DNA of 46,664 nucleotides from a virus: positions 1 to 46,664 of IMG/VR virus record IMGVR_UViG_3300009082_000029. One strand, given 5' to 3'. Numbering within the stretch: the first letter of the stretch is position 1; every line of letters begins with the position of its first letter. The translations under genes and the position numbers were made by a program. Below the pieces are notes generated by a model. The model was not told where the DNA came from. It made no database searches and worked only from the letters and a program-made list of their open reading frames with translations. Shown in pieces: positions 1-8,326 of the stretch.

Positions 1-77
1 AAGATCTCTGCGCGCGCTTTAAAACTTTTCAATTTAATCATATCATTGCTTTGTGTTATTGTACAGTAAATTACCAT
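1..77 (-). other. Probable 5' end of the gene cut at base 46664 (across the join)
   Basis: Read on the minus strand and joined to base 46664, these bases continue the open frame of the gene truncated at the right edge. There are possible ATG starts at 77 and 41, and a stop lies upstream at 90-92. From ATG 41 the joined product starts MIKLKSFKARAEIFGDRN and totals about 233 aa; from ATG 77 it is about 245 aa. This also fills the otherwise empty 139 bases beyond the terminase stop. Circularity is inferred from the frame only; no terminal repeat is visible. Confidence 0.6.
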
Positions 78-139
78 GAAGCGTCTGTTTTATCGCTTTT
101 TTACATTTATGTGGTTCCGGATCCATGGATTTTATATGA

Positions 140-1897
140 TTATTTAACAACATGTCCTATCAAATCAAAACTGCGTTTCATATCGCTGGGCAAAAGATTT
201 GAATAATGACCGAATATTAAATACATCAGCGCACTCGGTAGCTGCGTAGATAATCCTGCCTGATGCTGAAAGGCTACTTTCTTTTCTGAGGTTTTATCCA
301 GGGCGATCTTACCATCCCTCCGATCAACCGGCGAAAGGTTAATAGCACTTACCAAATTCGGACATTCATTCTCGTCAATGCGAAGCCGCGGGAAAGATTT
401 GAGTGATTCAGACAGGAGCATCTGCAGCAGCTTGAAATGCTCATAGTAAAATATTGTGCGCTGCTTCTCATTCTTCATCTCAACACTAAAGCCATGGCGC
501 TTAAATTCAGTTTGCATCAGCCTGGCATCGGTCACAATCTTATCATGCTCAGAGCGCGATTTGTTTGCGGCCCTGTCATAGTAGAAAATAATCTTCTTAC
601 TCTTATGGTACGGACCAAAGAATTCATATATCATAGTGGCAAGCTCACCCTGTTGCCTCGGGATCCAGCAGAAAAATTCTTTAAGGATCCTCATAACGTT
701 TTGCTTTTTGTCCTCCTGGGCAACTACAATGGAAGAGAAGTGTCCGGGATCGTACCCAATGATAAGCGGCTTATCGGGATCAAAGTACTTAAGCTCATCC
801 GCGGTGAGCCTGAAGGTATCTTTAAGATTGAACTGATATATGCTTTTGAACTTATATGAATCTTCATAAGTGTGTTTACTGTTTTCATATCCGGAGAAGA
901 ACAGATCCGCAACTTTCTTAGGACGTATGTTAGCAATTGCCGTGAGGAATTCTTCTTCTTCCAGGGACTCAAACTGAGTTTTAAAATATTCAAAGCCGAG
1001 CATATCCTTATTCACAAAGGTTGAAGCTTTCAGATAGTAGATCGCCGCTTTGCGCATGGTAGTGAGTAACGGAGCCCACCGGTCGACAATTCCCTGGCGT
1101 TGCATGATCTTTTTTTGCAAATCCACAACCTCTTTAGGATCCTTGCTGGCTGCCATTTTTTTCCTGTAGTATTCAATCCGGTACTGTGCTTCGTTCATAT
1201 GAAAATAAACCGTGGCAATATCGTTGATCAGTGTTTTGTTAACCTGCTTTTCATAGTTCATGAACCAATCATCTTCGCCAAGATCTACCCGGGCAGTATC
1301 GGAAACGCCGGTAATACCCTGCCAGTAATGCGATCTTCTTACTGCAGGAGATCCACCACGGAGTGCTGGAAAGATCCTGGTCTTAACTTTGTCGCCTTTT
1401 GAATGCTTCATCTCTTCTATAAAGGCATGCACTCCAGAGGCGCCTGCAACTGAGTCAGGCTGATCACTGGAAACCAGGCGATAATGGTGCCCATTTGCCA
1501 GGACAATAGAATGGTTAGGATTCTCAATCGGGTACCGCGGCTTCTGGAAATGTTTTGGCAGGTCCTTTTCTCCAACCACGAAGTCCACGCCATCCCTTAG
1601 AAGCGGTCGCTGGTTTTCTCCCTGGGGAGTTTTCAAATAATTGATCAGTGAGGGCACAACATTAGTCAACAGCGCAATGTATGTTTTATGCCCAAAGAAA
1701 GAAAGCTCACCGGGCATGGCATAACCAACATCCATAAAGCGCCGGGCAAACCAAACAGTTTTTCCTGCAGCGCGGCCGGCTTCAACTATCATGATCTTTG
1801 CGTCGATAATGCTTGCCTTAAGCTGCATTTTGTTATTGTAGATCTCGTCAAACTTTTTCTGTTTGGCAGATTGTTCTATGAGCTTTTCTTCATTCAT
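140..1897 (-). CDS. terL: Terminase large subunit (packaging ATPase/nuclease)
   Basis: Phage DNA-packaging motor subunit with an N-terminal ATPase and a C-terminal nuclease. From the ATG at 1897 (585 aa) the Walker A is AGRAAGKT at about residues 40-47, a Walker B-like GVHAFIEEMK lies near 155-164, and an RNase H-like nuclease strand IIGYDPG lies near 379-385, followed by a YDRAANKS segment. Length and motif order fit large terminases. The frame is open to an ATG at 1933, but start 1897 leaves only an 8-nt overlap with the upstream gene and is preferred. It ends the head/packaging block; only a short gap separates it from the apparent junction of the window ends. Family call from motifs; subfamily not determined. 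Confidence 0.9.
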   Translation of the reverse strand: MNEEKLIEQSAKQKKFDEIYNNKMQLKASIIDAKIMIVEAGRAAGKTVWFARRFMDVGYAMPGELSFFGHKTYIALLTNVVPSLINYLKTPQGENQRPLLRDGVDFVVGEKDLPKHFQKPRYPIENPNHSIVLANGHHYRLVSSDQPDSVAGASGVHAFIEEMKHSKGDKVKTRIFPALRGGSPAVRRSHYWQGITGVSDTARVDLGEDDWFMNYEKQVNKTLINDIATVYFHMNEAQYRIEYYRKKMAASKDPKEVVDLQKKIMQRQGIVDRWAPLLTTMRKAAIYYLKASTFVNKDMLGFEYFKTQFESLEEEEFLTAIANIRPKKVADLFFSGYENSKHTYEDSYKFKSIYQFNLKDTFRLTADELKYFDPDKPLIIGYDPGHFSSIVVAQEDKKQNVMRILKEFFCWIPRQQGELATMIYEFFGPYHKSKKIIFYYDRAANKSRSEHDKIVTDARLMQTEFKRHGFSVEMKNEKQRTIFYYEHFKLLQMLLSESLKSFPRLRIDENECPNLVSAINLSPVDRRDGKIALDKTSEKKVAFQHQAGLSTQLPSALMYLIFGHYSNLLPSDMKRSFDLIGHVVK

Positions 1898-2531
1898 TTT
1901 CTTCCACAATTTCAGCATCAGTGATATCGGCATCAGCGTATAGCCTTACTTTATCAGCATCGCTGATATTATCGAACGAGTTAATTAGTTTCCGGTAATG
2001 ACCATCCAGTTCCCTCCGTGCGATATCTTTAAGATTGCCACGCTCGAATCCAAGATCTTCAGGTTTGATATCGATAGAAACAATGTATACATTGCCTTTG
2101 AAGTCTTCCGCTTTAAGCTTGTTCTTTGACTTGGTGCGCATTTCATGGGCGTCCTTCAGGCACCTGCGAGCTTCCTCTTCTTTGCCTTTAGCAACACATA
2201 GCTGTGCAAGATCTTCCATTTTATCTGCGTAAACGCTATCCCACACATCCTCTGTAACTGTATCATTCACATGAAACAGGTTGTATGCATCATAAACACG
2301 CTCCTTAGCGGTGGAGAAATTAAGATGAGTGAACCTGGTCATTAATGTCCTGGCCAGCCGTGAGATATTGTCAAATCTTTGGGTCTGTTTTATTTCAATA
2401 ACAGCGTCCAGCTCTTTAATAAACTGCTGGAGCTCTTTAGGTATAGCAAGTGACTTTCCTGTCTTCCTATAGTCCTGGATGATCTCAAACGGTAATAATT
2501 CTATATCGTGCAAGCGCGATGGTATACTCAT
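1890..2531 (-). CDS. Packaging-region protein, unknown function
   Basis: 213 aa, mostly charged and predicted helical, with no recognised domain. It starts inside the stop of the upstream 134-aa gene (ATGA-type overlap) and overlaps the terminase start, so it is translated within the packaging operon. The C-terminus is acidic (ends VEENE). Its position immediately before the large terminase suggests a terminase partner or a head-assembly role, but no motif proves this. It is an alternative candidate for the small terminase subunit. Confidence 0.6.
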   Translation of the reverse strand: MSIPSRLHDIELLPFEIIQDYRKTGKSLAIPKELQQFIKELDAVIEIKQTQRFDNISRLARTLMTRFTHLNFSTAKERVYDAYNLFHVNDTVTEDVWDSVYADKMEDLAQLCVAKGKEEEARRCLKDAHEMRTKSKNKLKAEDFKGNVYIVSIDIKPEDLGFERGNLKDIARRELDGHYRKLINSFDNISDADKVRLYADADITDAEIVEENE

Positions 2532-2932
2532 ATATTAAACAGCTCTTTGCGTATTTCTGATACTCTCTGATGATCCTGCCGCTTTAATAGCTCAGCAGCA
2601 CAAAGGTTATCGCCACTTTTTGCGGCTTCAGACAATCCAAGATCCACTTCAGCGTCACCCATTACAAATCCTTTTTGATATGCTCTATGTTCTTCGCTCA
2701 GCTCATCTTCAAGCGTCCTGAAGAATGCTTCGCTTTTTAGTTTATTATAACCAAGCGCTGCAGCAATTCTTTCTTTGGTATATTTAAGCTTAGCGAATGC
2801 TTCAATGCGATCAGGGAGCGGAGCATCGTCATCCAGGATAGGACTTAATTGTTCCGGTTCCGTATCATCGTTCCCTGGATCTGTATGGATATAAAAATTA
2901 CTCTCATCAAATGTTACCGGTACCTTTTTCAT
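2528..2932 (-). CDS. Putative small terminase / HTH protein
   Basis: 134 aa. Residues about 50-65 (YTKERIAAALGYNK) look like a helix-turn-helix recognition segment, followed by an acidic helical region containing FFRTLEDELSEEHRAYQKG, the general layout of small terminase subunits that bind packaging sites. The N-terminus is acidic and disordered. It overlaps the upstream gene by 4 nt and is followed by the 213-aa gene and the large terminase. The small-terminase role rests on position plus the HTH-like segment; it is not a family-level identification. Confidence 0.5.
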   Translation of the reverse strand: MKKVPVTFDESNFYIHTDPGNDDTEPEQLSPILDDDAPLPDRIEAFAKLKYTKERIAAALGYNKLKSEAFFRTLEDELSEEHRAYQKGFVMGDAEVDLGLSEAAKSGDNLCAAELLKRQDHQRVSEIRKELFNI

Positions 2933-3318
2933 TTCACTTCGCTTAATATTTCTTTCATCAACGATTCCCTGTCCTGATGCTTTTTTAGGTTGATCTTATC
3001 CTTGTCTTTTTGCTCGGCGCTGCGCCTTTTGTTTTTCAGGAAGCTGCGATAGCGCTTTACATTTTCGCGGCAATTGGCATATTCTTCCAGAAATGAATCG
3101 GGATTATCTTTGAGCAATTGCTGCAGCTGTATGCGGGTTGAAAAGTGTGCCACGAGTGGATGTCGGTTTAAAAATTCGCCTGTATTATCATAGTTCTGAA
3201 GCTCACGGAATGCCTGAATGTTTCTAATCCTGAGTTCAGCAAGCTCCTGCACTCTTGTTGCAGTTGGTTTATTGTCGATGATTGCATCGATCTCAACCAT
3301 TTTGCGCCAGGTATTCAC
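2929..3318 (-). CDS. Packaging-region protein, probably the 3' part of a frameshifted gene
   Basis: 129 aa from a GTG at 3318; unknown function, highly charged and helical, ending in a Lys/Glu-rich tail. The frame is open without an ATG back to 3474, and the upstream stretch looks coding (for example EYPNIKWDNLIDPGVQ). That open frame meets the upstream 96-aa gene exactly at a run of nine A on the coding strand (3468-3476). A one-base shift there would fuse the two into a protein of about 265 aa. The GTG start is therefore doubtful; this is more likely the C-terminal part of one gene, through programmed frameshifting or a homopolymer error. Confidence 0.55.
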   Translation of the reverse strand: MNTWRKMVEIDAIIDNKPTATRVQELAELRIRNIQAFRELQNYDNTGEFLNRHPLVAHFSTRIQLQQLLKDNPDSFLEEYANCRENVKRYRSFLKNKRRSAEQKDKDKINLKKHQDRESLMKEILSEVK

Positions 3319-3436
3319 CCGGTCATTGTACAGAATTACTGCTCGCTGAACTCCAGGATCAATGAGATTGTCCCATTTTATGTTGGGGTACTCCTGTTCC
3401 TTTTGAGTTTTTCTTTTATCACTTGAAGGATCCTGG

Positions 3437-3727
3437 CTACTTGTGCTTTCTTGGTTTGTGTTTGGACTTTTTTTTTACAATGGCAACCTTTTGGCCTGAG
3501 GCTTTTTTAACAATTATCTTCCCGGACCTGCTGGCAAGTATCTCTTCTTCATCTGCCACATCGAGCAGCTCATAAAGAACTTCTTTGCGCTCCTTATTTC
3601 TGTCAAAGAATTTTTGCGCTAGTATTTTGCTTTTAGGATTCAGCCTTGTAAGCAGCGCTTTGTCTGCATCGAGGTGATCACCTGCCTGCAGCTTAATGAA
3701 TAATTCGTTTTTTTTCAGGAAATCCAT
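3437..3727 (-). CDS. Packaging-region protein, 5' part of a possible frameshifted gene
   Basis: 96 aa, lysine-rich at the C-terminus (ends KKKSKHKPRKHK), unknown function. The codons for residues 84-87 (V-K-K-K) contain nine consecutive A, including an A-AAA-AAG heptamer. Downstream of that run the zero frame yields only the basic tail, whereas the +1 frame stays open for about 180 codons into the next gene. The gene begins just below a late-type promoter (3749-3785) that abuts a terminator, so it starts a new transcription unit leading to the terminase. Confidence 0.6.
   Translation of the reverse strand: MDFLKKNELFIKLQAGDHLDADKALLTRLNPKSKILAQKFFDRNKERKEVLYELLDVADEEEILASRSGKIIVKKASGQKVAIVKKKSKHKPRKHK
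3468..3476 (-). other. A9 homopolymer: candidate frameshift site or sequence error
   Basis: Nine A on the coding strand inside the 96-aa gene. The 0 frame reads GTA AAA AAA AAG. A +1 (or -2) shift enters the frame that is open from 3474 to the stop at 2929. Both halves look coding, which supports either programmed slippage or an indel in the assembly. Confidence 0.5.
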
Positions 3728-3748
3728 GGCTTAAATTTTATTGATGTG

Positions 3749-3785
3749 TGAAAGTAATTTGCATTGCATTTTTTTGAAAGGACAA
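3749..3785 (-). promoter_or_regulatory. Late-type promoter, copy A
   Basis: Minus strand TTGTCCTTT, then 20 nt, then TACTTTCA, matching the Bacteroidota -7 consensus TAnnTTTG at most positions. The spacing is identical to five other copies in the window. It lies 22 nt above the start at 3727 and directly follows the terminator of the previous unit. Confidence 0.75.
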
Positions 3786-3820
3786 TAAAAAAACCCCTCC
3801 AGCCATGCCCGGAGGGGTTC
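3784..3820 (-). terminator. Rho-independent terminator after the tail-tube-like gene
   Basis: Perfect 9-bp stem AACCCCTCC / GGAGGGGTT (3792-3800 with 3811-3819), followed on the minus strand by seven T before ATTG. It lies 25 nt after the stop of the 343-aa gene and ends the capsid/tail-tube transcript, immediately ahead of promoter copy A. Confidence 0.9.
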
Positions 3821-3844
3821 AAACCCTAACTATTAACCCAAACC

Positions 3845-4876
3845 CTATGCTGTTTGAACACGGCTACCAGGTACTTCTACCATGGTTGCAGTTCCATGTA
3901 TTTTAAAGGAGATCCTTGATCCGGGATTAGCAGTCCAGGTGCCGGCATCCATGAGAACAAACACTGCGTTATCAGGAATATCCGGTGCATTGGTAACGGC
4001 TGCAGGAGCCAATACTTCAATTACGCGTCCAATATCAGAGCTTCCGACTCCGGATATAGCGGCAATATGAGCTACGGCACTATGATCAGATAACAGGTAC
4101 TGGCTTGCGCTGGTAATTGCTATGGTGGTTGCATTGGCTGCAACAGTTACAGGAGCTTCAACGGCAATGGCTCCAGTGTATAACATCGTCTGGCGCCAGT
4201 GTTTACTCTGGAAGGTAAATGTGATGTACCTGCCTTCTTTACCGCCGCCTTTGCGATCGCTGGTCATTAAAACCATTGGTTTGTATACTGAACCAAGCAC
4301 ATATTTAGTGCCGGCTTCACCTATGCTATAGATAATGATGAACCCTTTACCTGCGTATTCCTCTATAAAATCGAGATGTTTTGCCCTGTTACCCGCTACA
4401 ATAAATGAGAAAGTTCCACTAAACTCGGTGACTATCTCACCTTTTGTTGCGGTACCCAACTCATCAATGGTATCAGGAATGGCATCGAAATAATGCGGTA
4501 TTTCTCCGGCCAAAAGTGGTATTGTGCCCAGTTCACGATCTCCGTTTGGGGTTGGAAATACCTGATTCGGATCTACCTGCTCCCTGGCGATGAGCCATAC
4601 CTTCATATCAATTTGGTTCATGGTGGATCCTTTATCTGATACTTCAGGCATATTGCCGATGGTGGCCATGGACGCATAAGCGACTCCGGAAGTGGTGAGA
4701 ACTGTGACAATGGTATCCCAGTTAATGGGCAAAGAGGACGATGCTGCAGCAATTATTACCAGGGCAATAATGCCAAACAGCGCAATAAACAGATTACGAT
4801 ACAGCCCGAGGCGCGATTGCATGACCTTGCTCCTTGAGTAGGCCAGCTGCTTATGATTTAATTTTTTCATTTGCAT
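3845..4876 (-). CDS. Putative tail-tube-like structural protein with N-terminal membrane segment
   Basis: 343 aa (start ATG 4876, or Met3 at 4870). Residues about 25-48 form a strong hydrophobic helix after a basic N-terminus, and a second weakly hydrophobic stretch lies near 52-75. The remainder is beta-rich (segments such as TEFSGTFSFIVAGNRAKHL and RYITFTFQSKHW), like a major tail or head-decoration protein, with a C-terminal Ala/Thr/Val-rich extension from about residue 245. It follows the capsid gene and ends in a strong terminator, consistent with an abundant virion protein. The membrane segment is unexpected for a tail tube. The role is inferred from position and composition only. Confidence 0.5.
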   Translation of the reverse strand: MQMKKLNHKQLAYSRSKVMQSRLGLYRNLFIALFGIIALVIIAAASSSLPINWDTIVTVLTTSGVAYASMATIGNMPEVSDKGSTMNQIDMKVWLIAREQVDPNQVFPTPNGDRELGTIPLLAGEIPHYFDAIPDTIDELGTATKGEIVTEFSGTFSFIVAGNRAKHLDFIEEYAGKGFIIIYSIGEAGTKYVLGSVYKPMVLMTSDRKGGGKEGRYITFTFQSKHWRQTMLYTGAIAVEAPVTVAANATTIAITSASQYLLSDHSAVAHIAAISGVGSSDIGRVIEVLAPAAVTNAPDIPDNAVFVLMDAGTWTANPGSRISFKIHGTATMVEVPGSRVQTA

Positions 4877-4895
4877 AATTTTATTTGTGGTTTGG

Positions 4896-4925
4896 AAAAA
4901 CCTGCCGGTTGACGAGACCGGCAGG
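4896..4925 (-). terminator. Hairpin after the major capsid gene
   Basis: Stem CCTGCCGGT / ACCGGCAGG (4901-4909 with 4917-4925), loop TGACGAG, followed on the minus strand by five T. It lies between the capsid stop and the next gene. The short U-tract suggests partial termination or 3' protection, giving excess capsid mRNA. Confidence 0.7.
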
Positions 4926-4958
4926 AAAACAAGAGGAAGATCCCAAACTACAGAATGA

Positions 4959-6944
4959 TTATCTCGTACCAGCGTAAGGCTGTTTTAAGGTATTTACGGT
5001 GCGTGCACCGGCAACACATCTTTCAAGTTCAAAGAACTTGGCTGCGGTAGTATCATATACTACCATCAGGTAGTCGCCTACTTTCGTAGGTGTATAAGTA
5101 GATACGATCTCACTGAACTTATTTTCTTTTGTTACAGTGGTATCGTTGGTCTCGCTTCCATTTTCGAGGATGTAAGCAACTCCACCAACAGCGCCAGTAA
5201 AATCGGTGAGTACAGTGGCCCCGGTATTTGCTGCAGTTTTAAACCAGAAGTTAACAGTAGCATCGGCTGTAGTAGCACCATCAGCCAAATCAGTTGAAAA
5301 CTGGTTCATGAATACTTCCTGCATATCGAATAAATTGTCCAGTAATAAAGCAGGGGTAGTGAACTTCTTGCCGACGAAAGTGGCAGAGAATCCTTCTTTC
5401 CATGTACTCCATGCTTTGTATGATTCCATATCGGCCTGGAACTGGATGGCAAGCATTTCGCCGGGAAGGTTTTCGAGAGCCTGGAAATTACCTGGCTTGG
5501 TAACAACAGCTAATTTGATTTGACCCATATTCGGAACCCAAACAATAGAAAGTCCGGTATCAGGAACAAGAGTATCAATCGGTCCGGTAAAATCCTGCTG
5601 CAGTCCGAATTTTGAACGTACCTGACTGCGATACCAGTATTTGTGATTGGCATTCAGTAACATTACGTTCTGATTCTCCTGGAAGTTTTTGGTTACTGAC
5701 TTGATTTTATCATACATGGCAACCACGAAGTCAACCATTGATGTTCCTGTGTTGTCGTATGCTGCAAAACCGGCTTCCGTGAAAGGTTGAAGTTTTCCTT
5801 CATGAACATAACGAAGCAGCGAATAAATAAAACCGGTTGATGCATGCAGATAATGACCAGCTTCGGTTGCAACGGGTTTTACATAAATACCGAGGATCCT
5901 GCGTTCGTATTGTTCCATGGTGAGCTTGATGGCAATTTGAAGGATAGTCCATTCAATTAGGCTCCACTTCATAGGATCAGAACCTTCCTGATTCAGGTAA
6001 CCAATGTATTGACGTTCGAGCCATTTCATTGATTCAAATAATGTTTTGAACATCGAATCATCAACATAGCCGATCTCAGCCTGCAGTTCCATGCTGCCTT
6101 TGTACACTGCACCGGTTTGGAATGCCTGGGAGAATTCACCGAAGAATGCATTGGTCATTAGTTCGCGGTCTTGTATACCAAAACGGCGCGGGAAGATGTC
6201 ATACACGTTGGGCAATTCCTGAATGCGTGCGATAAGAGCGTCCTGGCGGAGAACTACAAACTGGCTACCGAGATCAGTTGAAGCCAAATCGGAATAAGTT
6301 TGCGTGAAGGCGGCACCTTTTTTCGGGAGCGCACCTATGCTCTGCAGATGTTTATACCTTTTTGCCAGGGAAGCACCAAAAGCTTCAGTTTCTTTTTGGA
6401 ATTCTGCGAATACCCTTTTATCATCAGCAGCTGACAGATCATCCATTTTGGCCATTTTTGGATTAACCATAATGGCATTCCACCTCTTATTCAGAGAGAA
6501 GAAATCGCTTTCAATGCCGAACAGGTGCGTTTTTGAATGCTGACGGTTAAAAGCGCTGATGTCAACCTTTATGGTTTTCGGATCATCTTTTTCAACCACA
6601 GCGCCGAGCTTTATGATCTTGGCGTCTTTATCCTGATTATCCTTTGCAAGATCTTCATTTTTCTTTTTCAGTTTTGCAACTGCATCGGGCAGGTTGGTTT
6701 GCGCTTCAGGTTTATCCGTGGAATCATCCGGATCTTCTTCATCGGATTCGAGAGCAGCTACAACAGCATCATACTTAGCAGCTTTTTCAGCGTTCTCCTT
6801 TTCTTTGTCGAAATCTTCGAACATATCGCTGGAGAATAATTCCTTATATTTTGCGGATACTTTATCCTGCTCATCGCGGGTAAGTTCCTTTGCAGCTTTG
6901 GTAATGCCTAAGGCAGCAAACACCTGCTTCATTCTTTCTTTCAT
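4959..6944 (-). CDS. Major capsid protein with fused N-terminal scaffold domain
   Basis: 661 aa. Residues 1 to about 120 are acidic, Lys/Glu-rich and coiled-coil-like (LKKKNEDLAKDNQDKD), typical of a delta or scaffold domain removed on maturation. From about residue 125 the protein is a globular capsid-type region with aromatic and Gly motifs, and the last 110 residues are beta-rich (domain or decoration). It lies 10 nt after the S49 protease gene, the normal partner that cleaves such scaffolds. Two hairpin terminators lie downstream, consistent with high expression. No specific capsid family could be named; the call rests on the protease partner, length, fusion layout and position. Confidence 0.75.
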   Translation of the reverse strand: MKERMKQVFAALGITKAAKELTRDEQDKVSAKYKELFSSDMFEDFDKEKENAEKAAKYDAVVAALESDEEDPDDSTDKPEAQTNLPDAVAKLKKKNEDLAKDNQDKDAKIIKLGAVVEKDDPKTIKVDISAFNRQHSKTHLFGIESDFFSLNKRWNAIMVNPKMAKMDDLSAADDKRVFAEFQKETEAFGASLAKRYKHLQSIGALPKKGAAFTQTYSDLASTDLGSQFVVLRQDALIARIQELPNVYDIFPRRFGIQDRELMTNAFFGEFSQAFQTGAVYKGSMELQAEIGYVDDSMFKTLFESMKWLERQYIGYLNQEGSDPMKWSLIEWTILQIAIKLTMEQYERRILGIYVKPVATEAGHYLHASTGFIYSLLRYVHEGKLQPFTEAGFAAYDNTGTSMVDFVVAMYDKIKSVTKNFQENQNVMLLNANHKYWYRSQVRSKFGLQQDFTGPIDTLVPDTGLSIVWVPNMGQIKLAVVTKPGNFQALENLPGEMLAIQFQADMESYKAWSTWKEGFSATFVGKKFTTPALLLDNLFDMQEVFMNQFSTDLADGATTADATVNFWFKTAANTGATVLTDFTGAVGGVAYILENGSETNDTTVTKENKFSEIVSTYTPTKVGDYLMVVYDTTAAKFFELERCVAGARTVNTLKQPYAGTR

Positions 6945-6954
6945 TGTAGTGTAT

Positions 6955-7887
6955 TTAAAGTGAATTAAAAAGTTTATTCATTTTGGTTATCTGATCTTTA
7001 TAGTTAAAACCAAGCTTGTAGGCTTCTGCAATGGCATCTTCAAGGAGCAATTGACCATCGATCAGGCCAAGCGCGATGCTTTCTTTAGTATCAAAGGTTT
7101 CACCCTGGAAAACAGGATGCTCTGCTCCAAGCTTTGCTGTAAGAGGGCGCGCGGCAGCAACGGCGGCAATGAACTGCCCGGCAAGCGGGTCGAGTTCTTC
7201 TTTGATGTATTGTTCGGGTTTTCCATCGAGTAAATCGTTAAATTTTTTGTTTTTGCGGCTACTTTGGTTTGCATATTCCTCGTAATACTTTGCGCCCATT
7301 GCTTCATATAGCGGTATGATATCGAGGAATGCCATCATGGTGCCGATGCTGCCGATGGTTTCGTTGGGAGTTGCAGCAAAGATTCGGGTAGCGTTTATGG
7401 TTAGGTAAATAGCTGCGCTGGCTGCCACGTTCTCATATAGGGCCACAACAGGCTTTGTGAGGGATTTCATGGTATCGGCAACTACATCGAGGTACCAGGC
7501 TTCTCCACCTCCGGAGTTAACCAGTACAAAGTGCGCCATGATTTTGGGATTACTGTCAGCGGCCAGAAGATCTTCGCGGAATTGTTTGCTTGAAAAATAC
7601 CAATACGAGGGTTCGGCAATTATCATTCCCTGTATGCGGTAGAATGCAATGGAGTCGTCCTGGATTTGCGTGGATTGGTATTCGTCGGTAAGATTAATGT
7701 TGACTGACTGGGATAGCTTCTTTACGATCTCTTTGGTTTCATCTTTATAGGTGGGAATTGTGATTCCTTCAAACCAGTTGGTGCGTTCGGCTATAAATAA
7801 TTCGCCAAGCACTTCATTGAGTGCGCGGCGGTTCATCCACATTTTGGCTGAGAAGAGCTTTGTGATCTCGCGAGATGGTACAAGCAT
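6955..7887 (-). CDS. S49/ClpP-like capsid maturation protease
   Basis: 310 aa. Hallmarks of SppA/S49 head proteases are visible: an oxyanion-side NSGGGEA at 124-130, the nucleophile Ser157 in ENVAASAAIY, and basic candidates (K212, K214, K215) in SSRKNKKF for the general base. GSIGTMMA near 179-186 is the usual Gly-rich strand. Expected role: processing the scaffold part of the capsid protein encoded 10 nt downstream. A GTCCTTT-type promoter (7907-7943) ends 19 nt above the start, so this gene begins the main head transcript. Confidence 0.88.
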   Translation of the reverse strand: MLVPSREITKLFSAKMWMNRRALNEVLGELFIAERTNWFEGITIPTYKDETKEIVKKLSQSVNINLTDEYQSTQIQDDSIAFYRIQGMIIAEPSYWYFSSKQFREDLLAADSNPKIMAHFVLVNSGGGEAWYLDVVADTMKSLTKPVVALYENVAASAAIYLTINATRIFAATPNETIGSIGTMMAFLDIIPLYEAMGAKYYEEYANQSSRKNKKFNDLLDGKPEQYIKEELDPLAGQFIAAVAAARPLTAKLGAEHPVFQGETFDTKESIALGLIDGQLLLEDAIAEAYKLGFNYKDQITKMNKLFNSL

Positions 7888-7906
7888 AGCGTAATTAATT
7901 ACGCCA

Positions 7907-7943
7907 CGAATGTAAACTGAAGGTTGGATCGGCTAAAGGACGG
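7907..7943 (-). promoter_or_regulatory. Late-type promoter, copy E
   Basis: Minus strand CCGTCCTTT, 20 nt, then TACATTCG. It overlaps the stop codon of the upstream gene and sits just above the S49 protease start. Spacing is identical to the other five copies. Confidence 0.75.
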
Positions 7944-8316
7944 GTGTTTTTGAGGTGTATTCAACCACGAGCTGATCGTAATTGGTGCCGGAGATAAATG
8001 AAATTACTGCAGGAGAATCGGGAGTGCCTATGTTAACCCGGTTAACGGTTTCAACATCGAGCAGGGTAAGGATTACCGGAGCGTTGTTGGCGTAAATGTT
8101 TTTTTGTGCATCGGTGAGCTTGTCGACAGCGAGCTTAACCTGAAAGGTGTAAAGAACGCCGGCAGTTTTTTTATTTACTTCCTCCTGTGGCTCAACTTCG
8201 TTATGGGTGAAAAATTTATCGAGGGTAAAACCTGACTTCATAACAACGGCGTTGGCAGTAACCGAGCTTACCCTGAATGAGGGTGCGATATGGAAATAAT
8301 TAGCGAATTGTCTCAT
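7933..8316 (-). CDS. Small head-region structural protein, unknown
   Basis: 127 aa, beta-strand-rich (VTANAVVMKSGFTL, YTFQVKLAV, LVVEYTSKTPVL), with no signal peptide or membrane segment and no recognised family. It lies between a conserved regulatory-type protein and the capsid protease; its last codons contain the protease promoter. Composition and location suggest a minor head or stabilisation protein, by inference only. Confidence 0.6.
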   Translation of the reverse strand: MRQFANYFHIAPSFRVSSVTANAVVMKSGFTLDKFFTHNEVEPQEEVNKKTAGVLYTFQVKLAVDKLTDAQKNIYANNAPVILTLLDVETVNRVNIGTPDSPAVISFISGTNYDQLVVEYTSKTPVL

Positions 8317-8326
8317 AATGAATTAT

